Positions 7,414-14,678 of a DNA stretch of 64,000 bases are shown one piece after another. The notes under the pieces are model-generated. The model was not told where the DNA came from. It searched no databases and was given only the letters and a program-made list of their open reading frames with translations. The stretch lies in assembly GCA_051867655.1 (NCBI GenBank), contig JBJDYV010000098.1, positions 199,629 through 263,628 on the forward strand, given 5' to 3'. Position 1 is the first letter of the stretch; each line of letters starts with the position of its first letter. The position numbers were made by a program, and so were the translations under genes. The DNA is from JAJPXI01 sp051867655 (GTDB lineage Bacteria > Bacillota > Clostridia > Oscillospirales > Oscillospiraceae).

Positions 7414-8394
7414 ATGGACTATCGCAGCCAAGCTCCTGGCGTTTTGCGGGATTTTCTCACTTACCACGAAACGATCCAAGGTCACTCAAAAAAGACTGTA
7501 GACGAATACTTTTTGGACCTGCGCACCTTTTTCCGTTATTTAAAGCTGCAAAGAAATCTTGTGCCGCGTACAACAGAATTTGATCAGATCACCATTGATG
7601 ACGTTTCGCTGGATCTGCTGGCCTCTGTCACGTTGACCGACGTATACGACTTTATGAATTACCTCAGCCGTGACCGTGGCCTGGGCGCGCCTGCCAGAGC
7701 CCGCAAGATTTCCGCGATCCGCTCTTTTTATAAATATTTGACGGTTAAAGCTAAGCTGATCCCGGAAAATCCCTTGCTGGATCTGGATTCACCCCGGCTG
7801 AAGAAGTCGCTGCCGCGCTATCTGGACTTGGATCAAAGCATCCAATTACTGGAAAGCGTGAAGGGTGCCAATCAGGAGCGGGATTACTGTATTTTAACTC
7901 TGTTTCTGAACTGCGGTCTGCGGATCTCCGAGCTGATCGGCCTGAATCTGCGGGATATCCAGGGTGACCAGCTGCGTGTGCTGGGCAAAGGCAATAAGGA
8001 ACGCGTGGTTTTTCTCAATGACGCCTGCCAACAAGCCATTGCCAGCTGGTTGGAAGTGCGCTCTGCGCGAGGTTCCGCCGACCCAAACGCCCTGTTTATC
8101 AGCAGTCAGAGCCGCAAGCGGATCAGCAAATCGGCGGTGGAAAAGCTGGTCAAGAAGCATCTCACGGTCGCCGGACTGGACAGCAGCCAGTATTCGCCTC
8201 ACAAGCTGCGCCACACGGCTGCCACGCTTATGCTGCAAAACGGAGTCGATGTACGCACCCTGCAAGAGGTACTGGGGCACGACAATCTGAATACCACACA
8301 AATTTACACGCATGTGGACAATGAAAATCTGCGCTCCGCCGCCAAAGCCAATCCTCTGGGCAAGGTGAAGAAAAAAGCTGAAAAAGAGAGCTGA
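7414..8394 (+). CDS. xerC: Tyrosine recombinase XerC
   Basis: 326 residues with the two-domain layout of chromosome-dimer resolvases. An N-terminal SAM-like DNA-binding domain (FLTYHETIQGHSKKTVDEY) is followed by the catalytic domain. All catalytic residues are visible: Arg in NCGLRISELIGL, Lys in GKGNKERVV, HxxR in PHKLRHTAA, His in LGHDNLNTTQ, and Tyr in QIYTHVD. It would act with the XerD encoded at 17980-18858 to resolve chromosome dimers at dif. The ATG at 7414 has no good Shine-Dalgarno, which is unusual here; a long hairpin sits upstream. XerC and not XerD is inferred because a second, more XerD-like gene is present. Confidence 0.87.
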   Translation: MDYRSQAPGVLRDFLTYHETIQGHSKKTVDEYFLDLRTFFRYLKLQRNLVPRTTEFDQITIDDVSLDLLASVTLTDVYDFMNYLSRDRGLGAPARARKISAIRSFYKYLTVKAKLIPENPLLDLDSPRLKKSLPRYLDLDQSIQLLESVKGANQERDYCILTLFLNCGLRISELIGLNLRDIQGDQLRVLGKGNKERVVFLNDACQQAIASWLEVRSARGSADPNALFISSQSRKRISKSAVEKLVKKHLTVAGLDSSQYSPHKLRHTAATLMLQNGVDVRTLQEVLGHDNLNTTQIYTHVDNENLRSAAKANPLGKVKKKAEKES

Positions 8395-8427
8395 AAAGCC
8401 TAGAACCGCAATGGTTCCGGGCTTTTA
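8394..8427. terminator. Bidirectional terminator between xerC and the Amidase_6 gene
   Basis: AAAAGCC..GAACC pairs with GGTTC..GGCTTTT with one small internal loop. There are A-rich and T-rich ends on both sides. It separates two convergent genes and overlaps both stop codons. Confidence 0.75.
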
Positions 8428-8946
8428 TGCTCCGGGCGTCCAGGCACCCAGTATATGCAAAAATCGGATCTCCTGAAAGGGATAACTGCTCAGCGGCCGC
8501 CAATCGGCATCATAAGAATGTGCCGCAACCAAGGTATTTTCCAATGTGGGCGGAAAGCCTATCGCCACGATAATCGGCGTATGGCCAAATTCTTCCGGTT
8601 GAAAGCGTAGCTGCGCAAAGTCACCGGGCAGCAATCCGTTCAGATCAGTTTGAACGGCAAAGGGACCGGGTGAGATTTTGTCACGGGTCAGAAAATTATA
8701 GAAATACTGCACTCCGGTCCAGGCAGGAGCCTTTCGATTTGCATCAATATAATACCAGCCAAAGGTCGGTGTGAAATTCATGATTCCAGTGCCTTCATAA
8801 AGACACTGAGAGGCAAAATTGGTGCAGTCTCCCCCGATCTCCTCATAGTCGAAATAGGCCGGATTTCTGCCATAGGCCCACTTGTGGGCATAGGATACGG
8901 CGGCAGCGCGGTCATAGGGTACCAGCACGGCATTGACAGGCGGCAC
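8425..8946 (-). CDS. Amidase-domain protein (Amidase_6 family)
   Basis: 173 residues matching the clostridial putative amidase domain. The family signature YDRAAAVSYAHKWAYGRNP comes first. The cysteine-protease-like nucleophile motif GGDCTNFASQC follows, then GWYYID and the His-containing segment GHTPIIVAIG. The fold is related to NlpC/P60-type cysteine hydrolases, so a cell-wall peptide or amide bond is the likely substrate. No signal peptide is seen in this frame, so it may act inside the cell or forespore, or its true start may be elsewhere. The GTG start at 8946 is supported by a G-rich GGGAAGGG upstream but is uncertain. Confidence 0.82.
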   Translation of the reverse strand: MPPVNAVLVPYDRAAAVSYAHKWAYGRNPAYFDYEEIGGDCTNFASQCLYEGTGIMNFTPTFGWYYIDANRKAPAWTGVQYFYNFLTRDKISPGPFAVQTDLNGLLPGDFAQLRFQPEEFGHTPIIVAIGFPPTLENTLVAAHSYDADWRPLSSYPFQEIRFLHILGAWTPGA

Positions 8947-9010
8947 AGCGGCTCATCCCTTCCCTTTTAAGGTCCGGTTCATCCTATGCCCGCCCGAAGA
9001 CCTTGTGATA

Positions 9011-9048
9011 AAAAAAGAGACGCCGCCGTATGGCAGCGTCTCTTTTTT
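9011..9048. terminator. Bidirectional terminator, 13-bp stem
   Basis: AAAAAAGAGACGC (9011-9023) pairs perfectly with GCGTCTCTTTTTT (9036-9048), with a further GCC/GGC inside. It is the terminator of the zinc-ribbon gene on the minus strand. Confidence 0.88.
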
Positions 9049-9066
9049 CTTTTCTGCAAATGGCAA

Positions 9067-9345
9067 TTAGCCTTGCTCACGCATACGAGCGAAGCAGTCG
9101 CTGCAGTAAACGGGACGGTCGGACTTGGGCTCAAAGGGAACCTTAGCCTCGCCGCCGCAGGCAGCGCAGGTAGCAGTGAAGTACTCACGGGGACCGCGGG
9201 CAGCAGCCTTGCGAGCGTCACGGCAAGCCTTGCAGCGCTGGGGCTCGTTCTGGAACCCACGCTCAGCATAGAACTCCTGCTCACCGGCGGTGAACACGAA
9301 CTCCTGACCACATTCCTTGCATACCAGAGTCTTGTCTTCGTACAT
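9067..9345 (-). CDS. Small double zinc-ribbon protein
   Basis: 92 residues with two zinc-ribbon-like knuckle pairs. The first is CKECGQEFVF, paired with RCKACRDARK, as in the 'probable zinc-ribbon' (zf-trcl) family. The second is CAACGGEAKVPFEP, paired with VYCSDCFARM. The protein is basic in the middle and has no enzyme domain, so nucleic-acid or protein binding is likely. It has its own terminator downstream and lies below sigH on the same strand. The family is recognised, but its job is not known to me. Confidence 0.82.
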   Translation of the reverse strand: MYEDKTLVCKECGQEFVFTAGEQEFYAERGFQNEPQRCKACRDARKAAARGPREYFTATCAACGGEAKVPFEPKSDRPVYCSDCFARMREQG

Positions 9346-9416
9346 TACAAATACCCTCTCTTTGACTTCCCAGGTCCGGAAATACCGACATTGCTGGGAC
9401 GAAATAAATATTGCGT

Positions 9417-10052
9417 TCAGCTTTTGCTGAATTCGCCAGAAGAAAAGTGCTGTGCCAACTTGCGCCTGATGCGCTGGACAGCATTGTCCACCGATTTCGG
9501 GGACCGTTTGACCTGAGCTGCAATTTCCTGGTATGAAAGACCTTCCAGGTAATAACTCAGGACATTTGCTTCGAAACCGGACAATTGACCTTTTGCTATG
9601 TCCAGATGCTCCTGCAGCTCTTCCCTGCTGATGAGTACATCTTCAGGGTTCTTCTGCGGCAGGCCAGCGGCCATAAAAGAAGGGAAATCGGTGATCCCGT
9701 CAAAAGAGGGGGTTTCGAAAGAGATATAGCTGTTTAGGGGTGTATGCTTTCCGCTGGATGCAGACCGTACCGCTGAAATCAGGCGGCTCTTGATGCAAAC
9801 CTCTGCATAGGTCCGAAAGGAAGCGGCTTTCTCCGTCCGAAAGGAACGGATCGCGGAAAGTAAACCGAGCATCCCTTCCTGGATCAAATCCTCACTATCG
9901 CCGCCGGCCAAAAAAAAGGGACGGGCACAGACACGCACCAAGCGGTTGTAGCGCATCACAAGTTCTTCCTCTGCGATGCGGTCGCCTGAGGCAGCCCTCG
10001 CACAAAGTTCTTCATCGGAAGAAGCGCTGTCGATAGTTGAAAGTTGATCCAT
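9417..10052 (-). CDS. sigH: Sporulation sigma factor SigH
   Basis: 211 residues, close to Bacillus SigH length, and collinear with it. Region 2 contains DSEDLIQEGMLGLLSAIRSF and FRTYAEVCIKSRLISAVRSA. The linker HTPLNSYISFETP is very like SigH. Region 4 ends with LEGLSYQEIAAQVKRSPKSV and NAVQRIRRKL, the helix-turn-helix that reads the -35. SigH directs early-stationary and sporulation-entry transcription. The start ATG is 8 nt after AAAGGAG. A strong vegetative-type promoter lies just upstream (10072-10101). Confidence 0.93.
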   Translation of the reverse strand: MDQLSTIDSASSDEELCARAASGDRIAEEELVMRYNRLVRVCARPFFLAGGDSEDLIQEGMLGLLSAIRSFRTEKAASFRTYAEVCIKSRLISAVRSASSGKHTPLNSYISFETPSFDGITDFPSFMAAGLPQKNPEDVLISREELQEHLDIAKGQLSGFEANVLSYYLEGLSYQEIAAQVKRSPKSVDNAVQRIRRKLAQHFSSGEFSKS

Positions 10053-10071
10053 ATAGGGAACTCCTTTTGAT

Positions 10072-10101
10072 ATTATAACTGCAAATATGGTAAAATGTCA
10101 A
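10072..10101 (-). promoter_or_regulatory. Promoter of sigH
   Basis: On the minus strand, TTGACA (10096-10101) and TATAAT (10072-10077) are separated by 18 nt. Both hexamers are perfect housekeeping consensus. The RBS and ATG of sigH follow within 25 nt. Confidence 0.85.
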
Positions 10102-10128
10102 TAGTTTATGCAATTTATTTTGCAAATT

Positions 10129-11484
10129 CTATATAGTTTTTATGAAATCTGCCAAATTATGCGCGCACGTCTGGGCCAAATCGGGGTCTTTCCCTTCCAC
10201 CATGACCCGGATCAGCGCTTCCGTACCGGACGGACGCACTAAAATCCGCCCCTCTCCGGCAAGAGAGGCCTCTTCCCTTTTCACAGCCTCACCCAGAGAC
10301 GGATCAGACATGATGCGGGATTTCATGGCGTTGTCGGTCACCGGCACGTTGACCAGATACTGGGGATATTTTTTGCACTGCGCAAAGAGTTCAGACGCTT
10401 TTAATCCCGATTCACGAAGGATCTGCAGCAGCTGCAGCGCGGTCAGCTCACCATCGCCGGTGGTGGCAAATGCGCGGAAAATCATGTGTCCGGACTGCTC
10501 GCCGCCCAGCATATATCCACACTCTTCCATCTTTTCCAGCACATTGCGGTCCCCCACATCGGTGGCCAGGAAAGTCATATCATGCTCCTTGGCAAACAAA
10601 CGCAGACCCAGATTGGACATTACGGTCGCCACGATGGCGTTTCCGGACAGGCATCCCTCCTTCTTCATTGCCAGGCCGCACACAGCCATAATCTGGTCGC
10701 CGTCGATCTCAGCGCCGGTCTCATCGACAGCCAAACAGCGGTCGGCGTCCCCGTCAAAGGCAATGCCGATATCGTATCCGCCCGCTTTGACCATGGCGGC
10801 AAGGGCATCCAGGTGGGTGGAGCCGCAGTTATGATTGATATTAACACCGTCAGGATCTGCATTGATCACGTCCGTGCGCAGCTTGGGGAACCGGTCAAAC
10901 AGCCGGGCAGCCGTGGCAGAGGATGCACCGTTGGCGCAGTCCACCAGGATGCGCAGACCGGACAGATCGCTGGTGACAGTAGACACCAGATGGTCGATGT
11001 AATCCTCCGACGCCTTCGGCGCCACATAGTGTACCTGGCCGAGATCTCCGTGGGTCTTGCGGGGCACTTTGTTGGTGCCGGACAGGATGACAGACTCGAT
11101 CTTTTCCTCCAACTCATCGGAGAGCTTGAAGCCCTTTCCGTTAAAGATCTTGATGCCGTTGTGCTCAAAAGGATTGTGGGAGGCGGAGATCACAATGCCC
11201 GCATCCGCCTTTGCGTCCACCGTGACCCAGGCTACGGCGGGAGTCGGGATGGTGCCCAGATCCAACACATCGGCTCCAGCGGAGCAGAGCCCGGCCACCA
11301 AAGCCCCCTTCAGAAGGTCGCAGGAAATGCGGGTGTCTTTTCCGATGGTAAACAGGGGCTTTCCTTCCTTCTTTTCCTGAGAGAGAACCAGCGCGGCAGC
11401 CAGGCCCACCTTGTATGCCAGTTCGGCGTCCAGTCCGGCGTTGACCACACCGCGGATGCCGTCCGTTCCAAATAATTTACCCAT
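10129..11484 (-). CDS. glmM: Phosphoglucosamine mutase GlmM
   Basis: 451 residues, the standard length. It converts glucosamine-6-phosphate to glucosamine-1-phosphate for UDP-GlcNAc and cell-wall synthesis. It starts GKLFGTDGIRG, the family signature. The phosphoserine loop is VISASHNPFEHNGIKIF near residue 100. The metal loop is FDGDADRCL, and the substrate loop GGEQSGHMIF. The phosphate-binding end is VRPSGTEALIRVMVEG. The gene ends 77 nt from sigH. An SdpI-type membrane gene precedes it, 19 nt away. Confidence 0.97.
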   Translation of the reverse strand: MGKLFGTDGIRGVVNAGLDAELAYKVGLAAALVLSQEKKEGKPLFTIGKDTRISCDLLKGALVAGLCSAGADVLDLGTIPTPAVAWVTVDAKADAGIVISASHNPFEHNGIKIFNGKGFKLSDELEEKIESVILSGTNKVPRKTHGDLGQVHYVAPKASEDYIDHLVSTVTSDLSGLRILVDCANGASSATAARLFDRFPKLRTDVINADPDGVNINHNCGSTHLDALAAMVKAGGYDIGIAFDGDADRCLAVDETGAEIDGDQIMAVCGLAMKKEGCLSGNAIVATVMSNLGLRLFAKEHDMTFLATDVGDRNVLEKMEECGYMLGGEQSGHMIFRAFATTGDGELTALQLLQILRESGLKASELFAQCKKYPQYLVNVPVTDNAMKSRIMSDPSLGEAVKREEASLAGEGRILVRPSGTEALIRVMVEGKDPDLAQTCAHNLADFIKTI

Positions 11485-11503
11485 AAAATGATCACACTTT
11501 CAT

Positions 11504-11875
11504 TCAAATTCCAAATTCCCGTTTCAGTGCCCGTTCCGTAGGAAAGATCGGCACGATCATCGGGATCAGCTGTAAAAAGGCTACAACAGTTCCGACTATT
11601 CCTACCCGACCGATTTCCAGCGTAAAGAACGCCAGCGGCACCATCACAGCGAATGTGACGGCCAGGGCCGCCCACCCGAACTTGATCCACAGTTTCCCCA
11701 AAAAAATATGGGCAAACTTCCAGGCCTTGGGGCTGGACATGGACCGTCGGGTACGGTAGCCATACCCCATGCTGATCTCCTTGGGCGGGTTTTTCTTCCA
11801 GCTATAGCCAAAAAACAGCATGATCGCCGGAATCATCATATCAGCGAGAAGCATAAAAATGTAAAACGCGATCAT
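11504..11875 (-). CDS. SdpI-family membrane protein
   Basis: 123 residues with three or four hydrophobic spans (about residues 3-22, 58-75, 78-92, 95-110). The SdpI-family signature is GYGYRTRRSMSSPKAWKFAH between the first and second spans. SdpI in Bacillus is the immunity protein and signal sensor for the SdpC toxin, but most relatives of this short type have no toxin partner, and none is visible here. It sits between ruvB and glmM on the same strand. The RBS is GGAG, 5 nt before ATG. Membrane location is clear; function is unknown. Confidence 0.78.
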   Translation of the reverse strand: MIAFYIFMLLADMMIPAIMLFFGYSWKKNPPKEISMGYGYRTRRSMSSPKAWKFAHIFLGKLWIKFGWAALAVTFAVMVPLAFFTLEIGRVGIVGTVVAFLQLIPMIVPIFPTERALKREFGI

Positions 11876-11902
11876 AGTAACTCCAGAATACTCCCCTCCC
11901 GT

Positions 11903-12958
11903 TCATAGGCTCAGCTGATCCAGTCCGACGCCGCCGGGAACCGGCAGTCCCAGATGCTCATAGGCTCTGCGCGTGACGCAGCGGCCCCGGGGCGTCCGGG
12001 TGAGAAAGCCCATCTGCATCAGATAGGGCTCATAGACATCCTCCAGCGTGACCGACTCTTCGTTGATGGTAGCGGCCAGAGTGTCCAGGCCCACAGGGCC
12101 GCCGCCGTAATTTTCGATGATACTGGTCAGCATCCGCCGGTCCACTGCATCCAGGCCCAGATAATCCACCTCCAGGGCGGACAGAGCGGAGTCGGCCACC
12201 TCCCGGGTAATGACACCCCCGGCCTTCACCTGGGCGAAGTCCCGCACACGGCGGAGCATCCGGTTGGCGATACGGGGCGTTCCGCGGGAGCGGCGGGCGA
12301 TCTCCATGGCGCCCGTTTCCTCTATGGGCACATTCAGGATGCCGGCGCTGCGCTTAACGATCAGGGCCAGCTCCTCCGGCGTATACAGCTCCAAACGCAG
12401 GGTGACGCCGAAGCGGTCACGCAGAGGGGCGGACAGCTGCCCGGCCCGGGTGGTGGCTCCAATAAGGGTGAATTTGGGCAGGTCCAGCCGGATGGAGTTG
12501 GCGGAAGGGCCCTTACCAATGATGATGTCGATGGCAAAGTCCTCCATGGCCGGGTACAGGATCTCCTCCACCGAGCGATTGAGCCGGTGGATCTCATCCA
12601 CAAAGAGAATATCATTCTCATTCAGGTTGGTCAGCAGCGCCGCCAGGTCGCCGGGCTTTTCGATAGCCGGGCCGGAAGTAATGCGGATATTGACCCCCAT
12701 CTCGTTGGCGATGATGCCGCTGAGGGTGGTCTTGCCCAGGCCCGGTGGGCCGTGGAGCAGCACGTGGTCCAGAGGCTCATTGCGCATTTTGGCCGCCTGG
12801 ATAAACACATCCAGGTTGCCCTTAGCCTTCTGCTGGCCGATGTATTCACTTAAGGTTTTCGGGCGCAGGGAACCCTCGTTCTCATCATCCCGGGTCAGGG
12901 ATGTGGTGACCAGCGGTTCCTGGGTCTCAAAACCCTCGTCGGAAAAATCAATGCTCAA
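11903..12958 (-). CDS. ruvB: Holliday junction branch migration ATPase RuvB
   Basis: 351 residues, an AAA+ motor that drives branch migration with RuvA. Visible motifs: RPKTLSEYIGQ, Walker A GPPGLGKTTLSGI, Walker B LFVDEIHRLN, sensor GATTRAGQLSAPLRDRFG, and the winged-helix end with RTPRGR. It is the last gene of ruvC-ruvA-ruvB, 24 nt after ruvA. The start is TTG (12958), behind GAGGAAGTG. The C-terminus is slightly longer than usual but ordinary in sequence. Confidence 0.97.
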   Translation of the reverse strand: MSIDFSDEGFETQEPLVTTSLTRDDENEGSLRPKTLSEYIGQQKAKGNLDVFIQAAKMRNEPLDHVLLHGPPGLGKTTLSGIIANEMGVNIRITSGPAIEKPGDLAALLTNLNENDILFVDEIHRLNRSVEEILYPAMEDFAIDIIIGKGPSANSIRLDLPKFTLIGATTRAGQLSAPLRDRFGVTLRLELYTPEELALIVKRSAGILNVPIEETGAMEIARRSRGTPRIANRMLRRVRDFAQVKAGGVITREVADSALSALEVDYLGLDAVDRRMLTSIIENYGGGPVGLDTLAATINEESVTLEDVYEPYLMQMGFLTRTPRGRCVTRRAYEHLGLPVPGGVGLDQLSL

Positions 12959-12982
12959 AGTGTCACTTCCTCGCCTGCGGTT

Positions 12983-13588
12983 TTATTTCACCATCTTCTT
13001 CAGCGCCTGTTTGATGACCGCCTCCAGGGACAGCTCTTCCATATTGATCCCCTTCAAGGCCTCGTTGATCTCCGCCGGTCCGTAGCCCAGTACGGCCAGA
13101 GCAGCGGCGGCCTCGCTGGCTTTGTTCTCGGGGATGACGGTCACGCCGGTGCCGCCGTAGCTCTCCCCTGCCGGCACGCCCAGCTGGCCCTTGGCCAGCT
13201 TGTCCTTCAGTTCCAGGATCACCCGCTGAGCGATCTTCTTGCCCACGCCCGGTGCGCCTGTCAGGGCCTTTTCGTCCCCGGTGATGATGGCGGTGGCCAG
13301 CCGCTCCGGCGTGGTGGAGGAAAGAATGGCCAGGGCCGCCTTGGGACCCACCCCGGAGACGCCGATGAGCATCTGGAAGCAGTTGAGTTCATTTTCCGTG
13401 GCAAAGCCGTACAGCTCGAAAATCTCCTCCCGAACATGGAGATAGGTGTACAGCTTGGCCTTCTCTCCTTGCTTCAAAGCAGAGAGCGTATAACTTGTCG
13501 TCTTGCAGGCATAGCCCACACCGCCGCAGTCAATGACCGCCAGATACGGACCCGTGTGGGCCACAATTCCGTTCAAATAATAAAACAT
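12983..13588 (-). CDS. ruvA: Holliday junction DNA-binding protein RuvA
   Basis: 201 residues, normal length. RuvA binds the four-way junction and recruits RuvB. The N-terminal OB domain begins MFYYLNGIVAH and contains LHVREEIFELYGF. Two helix-hairpin-helix elements follow: LIGVSGVGPKAALAILS and LTGAPGVGKKIAQRVILELKD. The C-terminal RuvB-contact domain follows an acidic and glycine-rich linker. It begins 3 nt after ruvC. Confidence 0.97.
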   Translation of the reverse strand: MFYYLNGIVAHTGPYLAVIDCGGVGYACKTTSYTLSALKQGEKAKLYTYLHVREEIFELYGFATENELNCFQMLIGVSGVGPKAALAILSSTTPERLATAIITGDEKALTGAPGVGKKIAQRVILELKDKLAKGQLGVPAGESYGGTGVTVIPENKASEAAAALAVLGYGPAEINEALKGINMEELSLEAVIKQALKKMVK

Positions 13589-13591
13589 CGT

Positions 13592-14080
13592 TTAACCTCG
13601 GTTCAGGAGAGATGTGGAGCTTCTTGCGTGGCAAAGGGCAATGGCGACGGCGTCCGCCGCGTCGTCCGGCTTAGGCACGGACTTCAGGTTCAGCAGGCGC
13701 TTGGTCATGTCCATGACCTGGCGCTTTTCCGCTTTGCCGTAGCCCACCACCGCCTGCTTGACCTGGGAGGGGTCATATTCATAGATCGGGATCCCCTGCC
13801 GCTCCGCCGTCACCAGAATGACTCCGCGGGCCTGGGCCACGCCGATACCGGTGGTGACATTATTTCCAAAGTATAACCGTTCCACCGCCATGGCGTCCGG
13901 TTTGAACTGGCGGATCAGCTCATCCAGATCGTCCGCGATCTGAAGCAGGCGCTTGGACAGGGGAAGTCCCGCCGGGGTGTTGATGGCGCCGCAGGCCAGA
14001 AGGGATGGACCGCCGCGCTCACTGCGAACCACCCCAAAGCCCACGATGGCATAGCCCGGGTCGATGCCTAAAATGACCAA
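13592..14080 (-). CDS. ruvC: Crossover junction endonuclease RuvC
   Basis: 162 residues, full length. RuvC cuts Holliday junctions symmetrically. The acidic active-site residues are visible: Asp in ILGIDPGYAIVGFG, Glu in AVERLYFGNNVTTGIGVAQARG-type strand 2, and the paired Asp residues in KPDDAADAVAIAL. The start codon is TTG at 14080, preceded by a G-rich GGGGAGGGGAG. It heads ruvC-ruvA-ruvB, the classic order in Firmicutes. Confidence 0.95.
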   Translation of the reverse strand: MVILGIDPGYAIVGFGVVRSERGGPSLLACGAINTPAGLPLSKRLLQIADDLDELIRQFKPDAMAVERLYFGNNVTTGIGVAQARGVILVTAERQGIPIYEYDPSQVKQAVVGYGKAEKRQVMDMTKRLLNLKSVPKPDDAADAVAIALCHARSSTSLLNRG

Positions 14081-14146
14081 CCGCTCCCCTCCCCTTTTGT
14101 TTTCTATTTATTGTAACACGGCAAAAGGATCCGCGCAACACCACCC

Positions 14147-14174
14147 TTGCTTTTTTTCGCTCTCCCGGTATAAT
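14147..14174 (+). promoter_or_regulatory. Promoter of the ridA-like gene
   Basis: TTGCTT (14147-14152) and a perfect TATAAT (14169-14174) are spaced by 16 nt. AAGGAG and ATG follow at 14192-14209. Confidence 0.65.
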
Positions 14175-14206
14175 GAAAGCAACTGAGTCAAGAAGGAGCT
14201 GGTCGT

Positions 14207-14584
14207 ATGAAAACCGTCATTTCCGCGCCGAACGCCCCTGCGGCGATCGGTCCTTATTCCCACGCAATTGCCGCCGGTGATTTTCTGTTTACCTCCGGTC
14301 AGATCGCCCTCGACCCCGCCACCGGCAAGCTGGCCGGCGACACCATTGAGGTGCAGACTGAGCAGGTGCTCAAGAACCTGGAGGCCGTGCTGGCCGCCCA
14401 CGGCATGACCTTTGCCGACGTGGTCAAAACCACGGTCTTCCTGACCGATCTGGCTGATTTTGCCACGGTAAACGGCATTTACGCCACCCGCTTCCCCGCA
14501 GATCCGCCCGCCCGTTCCTGCGTACAGGTGGCCGGGCTGCCCGGCGGCTCTAGAGTCGAGATCGAGCTGGTGGCCCATCGGTAA
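14207..14584 (+). CDS. RidA-family enamine/imine deaminase
   Basis: 125 residues, the usual size of RidA/YjgF/UK114 proteins. These trimers hydrolyse reactive 2-aminoacrylate-type enamines released by PLP enzymes. Family marks are APAAIGPYSHAI, FTSGQIALDP and the substrate-binding Arg in PARSCVQVAGLPGG, followed by VEIELVA. It is a single-gene unit with its own promoter and a terminator after it, divergent from ruvCAB. Confidence 0.94.
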   Translation: MKTVISAPNAPAAIGPYSHAIAAGDFLFTSGQIALDPATGKLAGDTIEVQTEQVLKNLEAVLAAHGMTFADVVKTTVFLTDLADFATVNGIYATRFPADPPARSCVQVAGLPGGSRVEIELVAHR

Positions 14585-14609
14585 ACCCGCAGAGCATTCT
14601 CACAAAAGC

Positions 14610-14663
14610 ATCGCCCGTGCACTTCTTCCTGATTCAGGAGAAAGCGTACGGGCGATCATTTTT
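14610..14663 (+). terminator. Terminator after ridA (branched hairpin)
   Basis: A 9-bp outer stem ATCGCCCGT / ACGGGCGAT (14610-14618 with 14648-14656) encloses a smaller CCTG/CAGG hairpin and is followed by CATTTTT. It also faces the end of ppk1 on the other strand. Confidence 0.7.
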
Positions 14664-14678
14664 GTCAGTTTAAACTTT